Shown here piece after piece: positions 11,085-21,900 of a stretch of DNA of 64,000 bases. The position numbers were made by a program, and so were the translations under genes. Below the pieces are notes generated by a model. The model searched no databases and was not told where the DNA came from. It was given only the letters and a program-made list of their open reading frames with translations. Every line of letters starts with the position of its first letter. The first letter of the stretch is position 1. The DNA comes from Eutreptiella sp. 'Long Island Sound 2002' (lineage: Eukaryota > Euglenozoa > Euglenophyceae > Eutreptiales > Eutreptiaceae): positions 136,003,251 through 136,067,250 of the forward strand of contig OZ038382.1 in NCBI GenBank assembly GCA_964036045.1, given 5' to 3'.

Positions 11085-14000
11085 TTACTTTCGCTTTTTA
11101 CGCTGGGACATAGTCTCAGCACGGGTTAGAAGCTGCCCCTCGTTGTTCTCAACGAGGTAGGTGCGGAAGATGGGGTTGATACTCCCATCTGGTTGTATGA
11201 AGGCTGACATAGGCTCCGAGGTCGCCTCAGATAACCCATAGCCATCCCACAGGGTTAGGAATTTCCAGCCCTGTTTATACTCGTGGCGAGCAATACCTGC
11301 AACCACGTAGTAACCATCGACTGCCATCTCATCGGCAGTCATCTCTTCGAGGTCGTCTGCCTCATCTGGACTGGCAGCGTTCTCTAGGGCTATGCGCTCG
11401 ACCTCACCGTCGCTGAGGCGCCACTCATCCCAAGACAAATCGTCAGGGGAGTGATAGTGCCTCAACTGTTTAGGTGCACACAGCAGTTCACCACCTAGAC
11501 GTGGACTGCGGCTGACATGGATCCTGGATCCATCTATCCTGATGATACGATAGGGTCCAAAATGAGGGTCCTGTAGGCAGTTACGTGGCCAGGAGGGTAG
11601 GCGTGAATGGTGAAGCAAAACAAGGTCACCAACCTTGAAGCTGGCAGGTCGCCGTAGGCGGTTCCGTCGGCTCAGTTCACGGTCACGGATGTGTCTCAGG
11701 TTAGTCCCAGCCTGGTTAGCCAGGGACTGCTTGTGTTCCAGCCAATCTCCCACAGGGCTCTTGAAGTCCTCAGGAAAGGGGTTTTTGAAGAACCATGCAG
11801 GTCGTCCTCCATGGAACAGTTTGTTGGGGGTGAAACTCGTAGAGGAGCTCCGCTGTGAGTTCATGGTCAGCACCGCCCAGGGCACTAGGCGTACCCAGTC
11901 CTTGATACGCTCCTGTTTCATCAGGATTCTTAAGTTTTGCTCCACCACACGGTTCTGTCTCTCACAGAAAGGGTTAGACGTGTGGGTATAGGGCACACCT
12001 GTGGTTACCTCCAAGTTGAGGGCATTTGGCACTCGTTTGTACTACCCAGTGTCACTGCGGATGCGTACATCCTCATTAGAGTGCACCTGCTCAGGTGCTC
12101 CATAGGGTTCGAACCATTGTTCGACTAACATTTTCACAGTCTGCTCACCTGTGACTTTCTTATTGCAAGGGAACACACGGGTGAAGCGAGATAGGCCACA
12201 GGTGACTACTGGGCAACTATCAGAGCCGCGGAAGCGTGGTAGGCCGGTGATGAAATCCACGTAGAGAAGAGAGTTAGCACAATAGGGTATGGGAAAGCTG
12301 GAGATCAGGCCCCTATCCCTACTGTCGCTCTGCTTGCTGGCATGACAGCCACAAGCATTCACACTGGTCTGCATACGCGACATCAGTTCAGTCAGGGTTA
12401 GACTAGAGTAGAAAAACTCACGGCAGACGTCGACTGAGCGATTAGCGCCAGTGTGACCAGAACTGAGATGGGACCACTGTAGGCACCCATCCAGTCGTGC
12501 CTCAGGCACCACAATTCGGTCCTCGTAGAAGAGGTACTGATTGTTTTTATACCACTGGTGCCCGTCAAGGACACGGGGTTCGAGACCGGTGCTGAGGGTT
12601 TGGAGAATTTCTTTATACTCTGACTGATAGTTGGTTAGACTCCAACCCTCCAGGATTCCAGCAGTGCGCATGGACAGGTCAAGCCAGATATCCATACGCT
12701 GGAAAGCCTTGCTGGCAAGCGCCTCAGAGCTCTCACCTATAAGCGCATCGAAGTTGTTGCGCGATATATAGTCAGACAGTTCATTCTTTATTCCGGGGAT
12801 ATGATGAACTGTCAGCGTGAACTGGCTCAGCTAAGTCCACCACCGCTTTAGCTTTGCTTTCTCTGGTGGTGGGCCCTTCTGAAAAGACTTCACAGGCTCC
12901 TGGTCACACAGCCAGACAATAGGGTTAGATCCCAGGAGTCGGCATTGTGACGAAAGCACCAACATACCGGCCATGAGTTCCTGGTCATAGGTGCTGTAAT
13001 TGGAACGCGCTTGGTTCCATTTCCAATTCCAGTGTCCCAGTGGCACCAGTCGCCACTCACTGGTAGGATAGTCATGTTTCAACGAACCATCACGGTTCAG
13101 TCCACTAGTACGATAATGGCAGTCAGTTAGTTCAGCGGGGTTAAGCTCCTGCCATTGGTAGATGGTACCACCCCCCCCTACATCACTGGCATCAGTGATC
13201 AGGACTATCCCGAATCTGCATGTCCTGTAGGGGCTGCATCTCAGACGCGGCTGGTTTCCACCAACCATACCCCGCGTCGGTACCCAAATATTCCATCTCC
13301 TCTTTCATAACCTCACATTTTTCGAGTTTGATTAGGAGATGGTTTTTTTGACAAACAATGAAAAATTCACGGAGCAGAATGACATGGTCCTCTTGGGTAT
13401 TAGTACCCAAACTCACGTCGTCGATGTGGGCCTCCATTTCGGCACCCCGAGAAATCAACTCCTGTACTAGAGGCCTGCGCCTCAGTATGTACAAAATTTT
13501 GTTCATTAGCTCTTGGAGAAGCGCTGGGGCATTAGCCACCCCGGAAGGCATAACCTTCCACTTAGAGACACGTCTCTTAGTGGTTATAAAAGCCAGCAGC
13601 TCCTGAGCTGCGGCGGTTAGGTCCACCTGCCAGAAACCAGAGCGTTTGTCCATTTTGGTCTTGTACCTGCATTTGGCAATACGCTCCAGTGTATTTTCCA
13701 TGTGAGGAATACTCCCTGAGTGGTTCTGGGTTTTCTTGTTGACCTCACCATAGTCAACAACCAGTCGTAGGGCAGTCGACCCTGGTTCGGCAACCAGGAA
13801 ACAGGGACTGCAGTGATGGGGGTAGTCCCTCTTCTTATATTCTTCAACGAGGCCAGCATCAATACATTCCTGGATCTGGCGCTCGATTTCTCCAACCTGT
13901 TCCTGTGGAGCGGGATGGGGACGACGCCTCACTCGCGTCTTTTCAAATTCAGGTTTCAGTTTCAGGTCCATCTGGACCAGTTTTTTACAAGAGAGGGGGG

Positions 14001-15661
14001 GCGGCAAGGCGCCAAATACCTCCTCATAGTTTATCAGCAGTTTCTTCAGTCGGGGGTCAAGGTTAAGACTCTCAAGTTTCCGCAGGAAATCCTCCTCAGC
14101 ATGGAGGTTGCTCTTTCCATGTTCTTTCTTTTTCTGCCGATCAGCAGTTTCGGCGGGCACAGAACTATTGTCCCACTCAGGGGGGCATTGCTGCCCATAG
14201 TGCAGAGAATACACTAGCAGTATCTCAGGATCAGGCAGCGTACAGGAATCAACGTCCCCCTCAGACCAGATCGAGGATTTCCAGGTCAGTCTGAGGTATT
14301 GCAGCCGCTCTTGGCGCTCAATACCTTCAGCCTTCAGGTACAACAGCCGCCGGAGTTCCTGAGTGTCATGCTCAGACAATGGCATGTTATTAGAAGCAGG
14401 CCGCGCCAGAGCATCAGCAATCCGGGCCAAGGGTTCACCTGTGTGCATAGGCTGCATGTGTAGCACTCGCTTCCAAAAAGGGGAGGCAGGCTCAGAGGTT
14501 GACTCTAGATCTACCTCCTCCAGCAGCAGCTGGTCTAGGAAGGCACTGTGTTTTAGGTCAACACAGCTGGGATCAACAGGAGAAATAGTGCTGGCGATCT
14601 CAGACAGTTGGTCGTCAGCATCCTCCTTTACAGCTGCAGGTTCCAGATAGCCATCGGGTGACTCACATCCTGTAAGTGTGGCAGATAGGTGCTCAGGAGA
14701 TCGATTTTTGAGATCAGAAAAGGTCAGGCCACGATTTTCGGCCATGACCTCTTTCAGTAGCACCTGGTCTAGGTCCCACAGGGGTACAGGATTGAGAGAT
14801 CCAACAACGATGGACAGGAAACTGGCCCACTCAGGGGCCTGCATAGCTGTGTCTGAGTCCTCAGGCACATAGATGGGGCTGTCGGGGAGTTGCACTCTTC
14901 CCACGGTCATTCGATCTAGCATACGGCGCCAGTAAGCATGTTCACCAGAGCAGCCCCAGTCAGGGGTGCACATGACAACCCTTCCTCCCTCATAAGCGAT
15001 TTTGGTTAGAACCTTCACGAGCAGGGAGAAGGGAGGGTTAGCATATGCTAGGCCCATTGCTTTCCAGAAGAAACGGAAAGCATTGTTCAATTGTTTCGAG
15101 CAGTACAACTGCATGACGTGCTGTTGTTGGCTCGCAAACAATTCCACCTGGATCTCATCCAGGTTTACCTGAAGGGCCGCCAGTCCATTTTCAAGAACGT
15201 GACAGGCTAATTGGTAGTTTTCAGTACGATAGTTAGTCTTGGATGCGTAGCGCAGCCCAGACTCTTTTCGTCCTGACAGCTCCAAAGGTACGGAGAACAA
15301 CCCACTGCCAAAGTCGCAGTGCAAAGAATAGGGGCGCTTGAGAGACAGCATTTTTACCTGGGGGTTTCTTCGTATGAAGTCGGTACCAATGACGATGTCA
15401 AAGGCGTCGGTGTCCAGCACTCTGCAGTGTTGGGTCACAGTTTCGTCCCCCAGGCATACAGTCACATCGACTCCCCCCAAGGAATGGATGGTACGCCCAT
15501 CCCCTACTCTTATGGCCACGGTCTTAGTTTTCTTGAAAGTCTTTAGCAGGCGCCGGGCCACTATATAGTGTTGCACCGGTGTCAAGCACCGCTCGAATAA
15601 CTTGATCCCCGATTTTCACGAGGATCCAGAGAACCAAGTCCTCCTCTTCGGAGCCGCCCCC
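11085..15661 (-). pseudogene. pol: Pol: protease, RT, RNase H, integrase, chromodomain-like tail (element A)
   Basis: Translation would continue from gag through the UAG at 15662-15664. The protease shows VLDTGAT with its catalytic aspartate. A frameshift about 10 codons later (near 15590) moves the frame to the long open stretch 15585-13192. After a spacer of about 350 residues comes the RT, with catalytic residues in KMDKRSGFWQVDL and AHIDDVSLG, and the conserved GVANAPALLQ. Near 13200 roughly 230 bases are missing between the RT thumb (LQDMQIRD) and RNase H (IVLITDASDVGGGG), which breaks the frame. Nonsense codons follow at 12831-12833 (TAG where element B has Tyr) and 12042-12044 (TAG where element B has Trp). 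The integrase shows its H2C2 end, an aspartate in VDFITG, one in HSNEDVRIRSD and a glutamate in CERQN. The tail has a chromodomain-like GWKFLTLWDGYG with SEP in place of WEP. It ends in a basic RKKRK. Confidence 0.85.
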
Positions 15662-15664
15662 CTA
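15648..15664 (-). promoter_or_regulatory. Candidate UAG readthrough site between gag and pol (element A)
   Basis: The gag frame ends in a TAG at 15664-15662 (minus strand). The protease with VLDTGAT follows in exactly the same frame, and no other start is needed. The 17 bases TAGGGGGGCGGCTCCGA are identical in element B at 53548-53564, although codons on both sides differ between the two elements. A UAG followed by G and a purine-rich or structured stretch is the arrangement used for gag-pol stop suppression in gammaretroviruses. Readthrough here is inferred from conservation and frame only. Confidence 0.6.
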
Positions 15665-17856
15665 CTCCTCATCAGGGAACTTGACATCCAGTGCTGCAGC
15701 TATGAGTGACCTGGCCATCCAGGCCAATCGCCTCTTCTTGGAGTTATTCCCCTCAGGGGTAGCGTTATCCCCCTGTGGGCGCTTCTTGGGATCACCTGCG
15801 GCAGGAGGGGGTGTAGCAGCAGGAGGGGGTGTAGCTACGGGCGCTGATGAGCGCCTCTGGGGGTTAGGGGGTCCACCTTTGCCACCCCCCTTGCCACCTC
15901 CTTTACCACCTTTATCCCCATTCTGAGGTTTTTTGGTGGGTGTTTGGGTCTTCTGGCGTTCAGCCTCCTGCCGCTTGAGTTTATCACTCTCGCGTTTCTT
16001 TATGTGACGTTCGTCTTTGTAGTGACGACGTTTGCCACAATAGCCACAGGTGATGGTACACCTGAAATGATCCTGATGGGTCACAGGTTTCCCATCCTTG
16101 GTATGCTGCTGTCGTTTCATCTGCAGCATACAGCTACTGCGTTGATCGCAGTCAGGGGCATGACAAGGCCCCCCCTTGTCATTGACAGGTTTTCAGTAGA
16201 ACAAAGGGGGTGTACCTGCATCAGGTTTAACCTCATTCATGGCACGTAGGCTACCCCTCCCTTTACCACCTCCCTGGTTGGTGTTAGTAGGATTTTTAGG
16301 CCCTTTCCCTTCGCCACGTTCGGGGGTAGGGTTACCACCTCGACCCAAGTGCTTCTTGAGGAATTTCTCCATGTGGGAATTATTCTCCAACTCAAGAGCT
16401 AGCTCAATCCGAAGGTCCACCAGTTCATTGTACGAGTGGGTCCGGCTCTTCCTCTCAGAGGTAGAGCGGCAATCATCCCACGTCCGTTAGGGGATCTTAC
16501 GCATGAGCCACAGGTGGGGCTCAGTGGCTCTGTAGGAGCCCACGTTCATCTGTGAAAACAGATACTCCAGGTCGCACACGTATTCAGAGATTCGCGCAGA
16601 GGAAGGAACCTCAGGGAGCAAAGGTAGCTCCTCTATCTGTGTGCGCACACTGAGGTCAGTCTCATAGACTGGGAACGTTTTCTCCACCCTCTGGAGTACC
16701 TCTACCCAGGCTGAACAGGTTTTCACAATCTGTTTCACCTTTTCTTGCAAAAATTTCTTTTTTACCAGGAGCGTTTCAGCAAGGAGCATTTGGTGGTCAC
16801 ATCCACATGGGATTGGCCAGTGAGCAAAAGAAACTCAGCAAATTCTTCTACCCATTCAGGCAAATTTTTCGGGTTGACCTCCGGCAGTTGTAGCTGGATG
16901 TTCGCCCGGGCAATAGGTCTGCCCATCTTCCCCCCCCCCGGGGTTAGGCCAGAAGGAGAAGGAGATACGCCGGCAAGAGGTGCCAGGGCTGACAGCCCTC
17001 TTTTCTCAGTCTCCGTCACCGGCATGTCCTGTGGTTCAGCAATAGGGACTGTCCTGGCGCGAGGATGAAAGGGGCTGGGGCACGTAACCTTGGGTAGCAA
17101 CATGGACACCCTTGATCTTTTGAGATCATCAGCCAACGTGCTCAATCCTGGTGAAGGTGAGAGTAGCGCTGGCTTGCGTAAGGGTTCAGTGATACCCAAT
17201 TTTGCCTTGACAGCCTCTGACAGAGCTGTCACATCCGGGTCTTCCGATCCGGATAGAAGTTTGGCCAAAAGTTCGGCCGTACGATCCAGAGCCCCATGGG
17301 TGGGTTCTGGGCGTAGAGGATCCATTATCGGCAGGTCTGGATGCCTTGCTCTCGGGTGTTCGTGTACTCTCAGTTGTCTCGGTAGTGATACTGTGTCCGC
17401 CATGTCTGTAGATGGCCCAGAATAGAGGAAAGAGCCCATCTCAGTTTGGGGCGGCGACCCGTGAGCATCCAGAGGTATTTCTCCATCTTCTCCTACGCTG
17501 GACATGTGGTACTCTTCGTGGAGCATGAACTCGTCCATCCTCCATCGTAGGTCCTCTTGTTCTTCAGGACCAACTTCAGGTACGGTAGAAGACGAGGCCG
17601 GACAGGCCGACCGGGCGATGGAAGCTTCGACACGCCTGCGGAGCCTTTGCAGGCTGTCTTCACCATGGGCCGCTAAGGTTTCCATGGTTAATGGGATTGT
17701 TCTGGGCGGATTTAGTTCGGCCCTTCTGTGCTCTGGATCTTCGTGAGACCCAGATGCTGCTCTGAGTGACGGTTCACTCTTTTGGTGGGCTACACTGCCA
17801 TGTTGCACTTGTACACTTCTGATCGGCCAGGTTCGGGAGGACGGTTCAGTGGACAT
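15662..17856 (-). pseudogene. gag: Gag with nucleocapsid-like zinc-knuckle region, broken (element A)
   Basis: The gag precursor would package element RNA. I place the start at the ATG at 17856 (MSTEPSS), 84 bases inside the 5' LTR. The first 360 residues are acidic to neutral, with an N-terminal segment of likely coiled coil (DSLQRLRRRVEAS). A conserved block PEW(V)EEFAEFLLLTGQ precedes a frameshift near 16780. Then come KKKFLQEKVKQIVK and the block HSYNELVDLRIELALELE. Nonsense codons lie at 16487-16489 (TAA) and 16193-16195 (TGA where Cys is expected). The knuckle reads CGYCGKRRHYKDER: the last cysteine of CX2CX4HX4C has become arginine, whereas element B keeps it. The C-terminal part is Gly/Lys/Pro-rich and ends KFPDEE before the UAG. 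Confidence 0.75.
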
Positions 17857-17922
17857 GTTCAATGTGCTTTTCAATGTGCTTTTCTTGTGCTTCTGCTCAG
17901 AGTCGGTTCGAAAGGTTCTCAG

Positions 17923-17940
17923 GGTTTGCCTCTGCTACCG
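17923..17940 (-). other. Primer-binding site of element A
   Basis: Directly inside the 5' LTR the minus strand reads GGTAGCAGAGGCAAACC. The core GGTAGCAGAG matches the 3' end complement of initiator methionine tRNA, the commonest primer for LTR retrotransposons of this group. Element B has TGGTAGCAGAGGAAGG at the same place. Its position fixes the direction of the element and the inner edge of the LTR. Confidence 0.65.
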
Positions 17941-18651
17941 GAAAGATGTCCTTGATTAGTGCCCTATAGACTTTGATGAAATCCTGCAGGTTTTTGATGG
18001 TAAAATCCCAACACCAAAGGAGCAAGTAGAGCAAGAACAGGATGTGGATCAAATCAATGAATAGTTTGAACTCCAGTGTAATACAGAAGGGCTGCAGATA
18101 GACAAAGCAGGTATAAACACAAAGATTCAATCACAAATGGATAATACAAAAGAGTTTACATTAAAACTGGACTGACTCTAGCCTCCAAGATAGCATCAAG
18201 CACTTCATGTGCACTCGTTTGGGTGTAATGGTGCTGGTTAGGAATGTGGGGCATAGGTGTCAGGCCGGACACAGAATCTGACTTGGGCAAGCAACTGAAT
18301 TCAGAAACAGTTAAAAAGTAGAACCACAATAAGTGGTAGAAACAATTGAGTATAGGGGTCTTGGGGTGGGAGACCACTAGGCTTAACCTCCAAGGCCTAA
18401 GAGCAAGAAATGCCTATTTTGTTTCGGTATATCCTCCATGAAGGAAGATACCTCCGCTCAGTTGAGTGGTAGGGGTGAACTACATGGGGGGCTAGGGTTA
18501 CAACCCTAGTTACTTTGAGAAAGTGTACTTTTCGCTTCGAAAGAGAGATAAAAATAGTTAAGTTAGTCTTAGCATCAACAAAAGGGTTTTAAGGGGGGCT
18601 TGGCCTGGATCAAGCCCTCCAAGAAAGACATGGCAGTGACTCTTTCTTACT
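17941..18651 (-). repeat. 5' LTR of element A
   Basis: This is the partner of 7558-8267, 711 bp long, and carries the transcription start of the element. Differences from the 3' copy are scattered single-base changes. The near-palindrome CTAGGGTTACAACCCTAG lies at 18492-18509. No TATA-like box can be pointed to with confidence. Confidence 0.85.
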
Positions 18652-18655
18652 AAAG

Positions 18656-18772
18656 ATGGGAGCAGAAGCTTCGCCGGTTTTGTGTGTTTGCTGTGGTTGC
18701 CCAACGCTCAAGAAGGAGATCGAGGGCAGCTTTTGCTCTTTCAAAAAGAGGAATTGCAAAGTCAAGGTGTGA
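18656..18772 (+). CDS. Short cysteine-rich ORF, unknown
   Basis: An ATG just right of element A opens a 38-residue frame with seven cysteines (VLCVCCGC, FCSFKKRNC) and a basic end. The pattern suggests metal binding, but no family is recognised. It may be one exon of a host gene, because in-frame stops follow at once. The cysteine pattern is broadly like that of the possible exon at 7355-7545 left of element A, which might mean the element sits in or near a host gene. That is weak inference. Confidence 0.25.
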   Translation: MGAEASPVLCVCCGCPTLKKEIEGSFCSFKKRNCKVKV

Positions 18773-19151
18773 ATTGTGTACGAATGTGGTCATCTTGGTC
18801 ATTTAGAGGTAAATGCCAAAATCTACTACAACCAAGAGTCAACACATGGTTCATTTGCACTACTAAACCTAGTTACATAGTCCTTTGTTCGCTTGCTGCG
18901 TTTTCTCTTGTACCATCTTTGTCAATCGTGACACTTGTAGTCTAGGTGCACTCAAATATACCTTTTTTTGGATCGTCACGAAAGGGAACTTTGGCACTAG
19001 TTATGGGTAGGCCTTGGGTGTAGTTTACCGATTAGGGCCCTTTCTCCCTTCCGTGTTGCTTCGCTGTGTTGGTGCCGTCACAATTGCCGTTGGGAGCGAT
19101 GGGCAAGTATTAACGATCTAACTACGGCTCCGTTCCGTATGCTTTTGCCCC

Positions 19152-19553
19152 TTGCTTTTTAGTATCGGCAAGGTCCTTGAGGACCGAGAAGCGATTACAC
19201 AACAAGGGAACCAATTGAACAAGGACAGCCAACGACTGACACTCGAGAATCTCAAGAAAACAGAAGGAGTGCAAGAAATTGAAGCGACACTACGATTCGG
19301 AGAGAAGGATTGGTTCTTTTTTTGCATATGCACCGTTTTGCATGCCTGTTTCGCGAAGCCTTTCTTTGCCTGGATGACCAATTATCCCGAGGAAGAGGCA
19401 TATGTGCATGTGCACAAGATTGCTGATGAGTTGGAAATGTATGCAAATGATGTCCAACTAGCCCTTAATTGTGAAGCACGTGGAATCCACTTGGTCCGTG
19501 CTACTCCCATCCTTGTGCCCCTAAAATTGCGATTGCGTGTTATCTTCTTGTGA
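19152..19553 (+). CDS. Hypothetical protein fragment (exon candidate)
   Basis: This 133-residue open frame has protein-like composition and no low complexity. Its first half is charged and probably a coiled coil (LTLENLKKTEGVQEIEATL). The middle has a hydrophobic aromatic stretch (DWFFFCICTVLHACF). The end reads PEEEAYVHVHKIADELEMY and on to VPLKLRLRVIFL. No family is recognised. The first codons shown may be intron, since the ATG lies in a T-rich context. Its stop falls just before the A/C-rich low-complexity region begins. It is the best candidate for a piece of a host gene in the window. Confidence 0.35.
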   Translation: MLFSIGKVLEDREAITQQGNQLNKDSQRLTLENLKKTEGVQEIEATLRFGEKDWFFFCICTVLHACFAKPFFAWMTNYPEEEAYVHVHKIADELEMYANDVQLALNCEARGIHLVRATPILVPLKLRLRVIFL

Positions 19554-20236
19554 ATCCATAGGCGGTGGCTGCACTATACTAAATGTTATCAACCGGGAGG
19601 AGCCACCTGCATTCCCGAGTTGAGCGAGGAGCAAAGGCTCCAATGGGCGTCCACTCCTGCCGAGACTGTGTTTGTGAAAGCATCGGCCCCCCCAAGGGGA
19701 AACACCAGGGGAAGGGACCCGAGCCGACGACAAGGACCCCCCCCCACTCACCACAGCCGGGAAGGCCCGGGCACGGCACCAGGGGAACACCGCCCCAACC
19801 GACGCGGCAAAGAGACAGAGGGGAGAGGGCACGCAAAGGGGGCGGCGCGGGGACACACCACCAACAGACTCCAACCAGGGGGGGCGGGGAACCACACCCA
19901 GACCCCACAGCCGAGATGGGAGAAGGGCCACGACACACAGCCCCCACACCCACACAGAGCCGCCAAACCAAGCCCAGAAAGGCGAGGACAGGCACCCAAA
20001 CTCACCACCAACACACAGCACACACGCCTGCGCATGCACACAACACACACCGCCACAACCGCCGCCGACACGAGCCCCACAAACACACACCACACACCAA
20101 AGCGCGAGCACCGCCCGCACCACAAACGCACGCAACACACGAAAACCCAAAGGGCAAGAACCAAGCAACCCCCCGCCAGGGGAGCTGCAGGGCCGCCAGA
20201 AACACCGCTAGGACACAAAGGTGAACCCACCAAGCC

Positions 20237-21900
20237 CTCAGCCAGGAGTGGCGAGCGCCCACACCCAGCAACACCCAACCAACCACGCCCAAACCCAGGA
20301 CCAGAAACTGCGACACCCACACCAGCACCACCATCGACACCCAAACCGGAGGCCACAACACCCTCACCAGCGGAAACACCCGCAACCAACGGAGACACCG
20401 TCGGCAACACCAGTGACCCCAGCACCCCGCACAACACCTAAGACACCCTCACCAACATCAAACCAACACAAGAAGCCACCCAACACTGACCAACGACTGT
20501 ACCCGCGCCACCCACCGACCCGCACCCAGAACCACCGCCACCAGCATCCACACCATCGGAAACACCAACAGCACCAACAATCAAGCCAGCACAACACCGT
20601 CACCAACACCATCACCGCCGGCACCATCGCCTACGAAACCCACGCACACCAACACCGGATACAGCACCTATATCACCCAAGGCAACAGCATCAAACACAC
20701 CATCGCCAGCATCACCCCACCATCAGCGTCGCCACCGGCAACCTCCGCCACCAGAGGAAACCAAAGCCACCACAACCGGTGAACCAACAAACCACCAAGC
20801 CCCGGCCAGAGGAGGCGAGGGCACACGCCCAGAACCATCAACAACAACACCCTCGCCGGCAAAGCAACCACAGGGTGCCATCCACCAGGCAGTCACCAGC
20901 GGCACCCACACCACCGACGCCACCAACACCACCCTCACCCACCACACCACCCGGGGCATCGCCTGCACCACCCTCACCAACAGCATCACCGGCAGCCCAC
21001 ACCACCCACTGCACACCCTCCCAGACAGAGCCACAGAAACCAGCCAGCGCCCACCCCCGAACACAGGCCACTGACCACCCACACACAGACCCACACCAAC
21101 CACTAGCACCATCAACAACATCAGAGACGCCGTAAACCATAGCAACGCCCGCAACGACCTCACCACCGGCATCACCGACACCGCCACCGACAGTGCGACC
21201 TCAGCAACAACAACCCAGAGCGTCGACGACAGCCACCACGACGACACCACCCGGTACAACACCATCGACATCAACGACACGAAGGGGGCCAACACGCCGG
21301 CCAGCAACGCCCATGGGAACCTCCGCCAGGAGTGGCGAGGTCCCACCCCCACCGTCAGATCACCACGGTCCACCAGGCAATCACCTACAGCGCCCTCGCC
21401 TTCGACATCACCCACAGCTCCGCCGGCGGCGCCCTCACCAACACCGTCACCAGCACCACCGACAGCGGAAACACAGCGACACCGCCAACCGACCACAGCA
21501 CCAACCTCCCCAACACCAAAAACAACCTGCACCACCCCGCCAGGACCACAAACCGACCAACCACCAGCCACGAGTGGCACGCCCGGAACCGCCGACCACC
21601 CAAACGCGAGCCGCGCCCAGCACCAACACCAACAACACCCACGCCATCGGACCACCACGAGACACGCCAACCACCAAGTATCACGTAAGACACCCTCACC
21701 GTCGGCAACACCAGCGCCGCCAACACCCACGGCACTATCCACACCACCACCAACCCCACCAACGACGGGGCAAGGTGCCGTCACCTACAACACCCCTACC
21801 ACCACCACCACGACCCCGGCACCGAGTAACACCTAGGGCACCCCCACCATTGGCGTCACCAAAGACGCCAGCACAGCTGGCGAACAAACGCCACCAAGCC
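20237..21900 (+). repeat. About 1.66-kb tandem unit 1
   Basis: The block starting GCCAGGAGTGG at 20241 returns almost unchanged at 21905, and the block starting AACGCCCATGGGAACC at 21306 returns at 22952. Intervals are 1664 and 1646 bases. Internal blocks keep their order, so this is one long tandem unit with small insertions and deletions. Confidence 0.75.

Larger units (their letters stand above)
7558..18651 (-). mobile_element. Ty3/gypsy LTR retrotransposon, full length, mutated (element A)
   Basis: Two nearly identical direct repeats of 710 and 711 bp (7558-8267 and 17941-18651) enclose a minus-strand internal region of about 9.7 kb. That region holds a primer-binding site, gag with a zinc-knuckle region, an in-frame UAG, protease, RT, RNase H, integrase, a chromodomain-like tail and a 2.8-kb noncoding 3' region. 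The high similarity of the LTRs suggests a fairly recent insertion. Even so, the coding part carries several stops, frameshifts and an internal deletion, so the copy was probably moved by proteins made elsewhere or decayed quickly. No clear target-site duplication is visible. Confidence 0.85.

Noticed and set aside
7550-18660. Target-site duplication around element A
   Set aside because: Left flank AGAA/AGAAA and right flank AAAGAT share only short A-rich bases, not a convincing 4-6-bp duplication.
20723-21784. Long minus-strand open frames rich in Val, Gly, Trp and Cys at 19.5-23 kb
   Set aside because: They are the complement of A/C-rich low-complexity DNA; no start context, domain or conserved frame between tandem units supports them.
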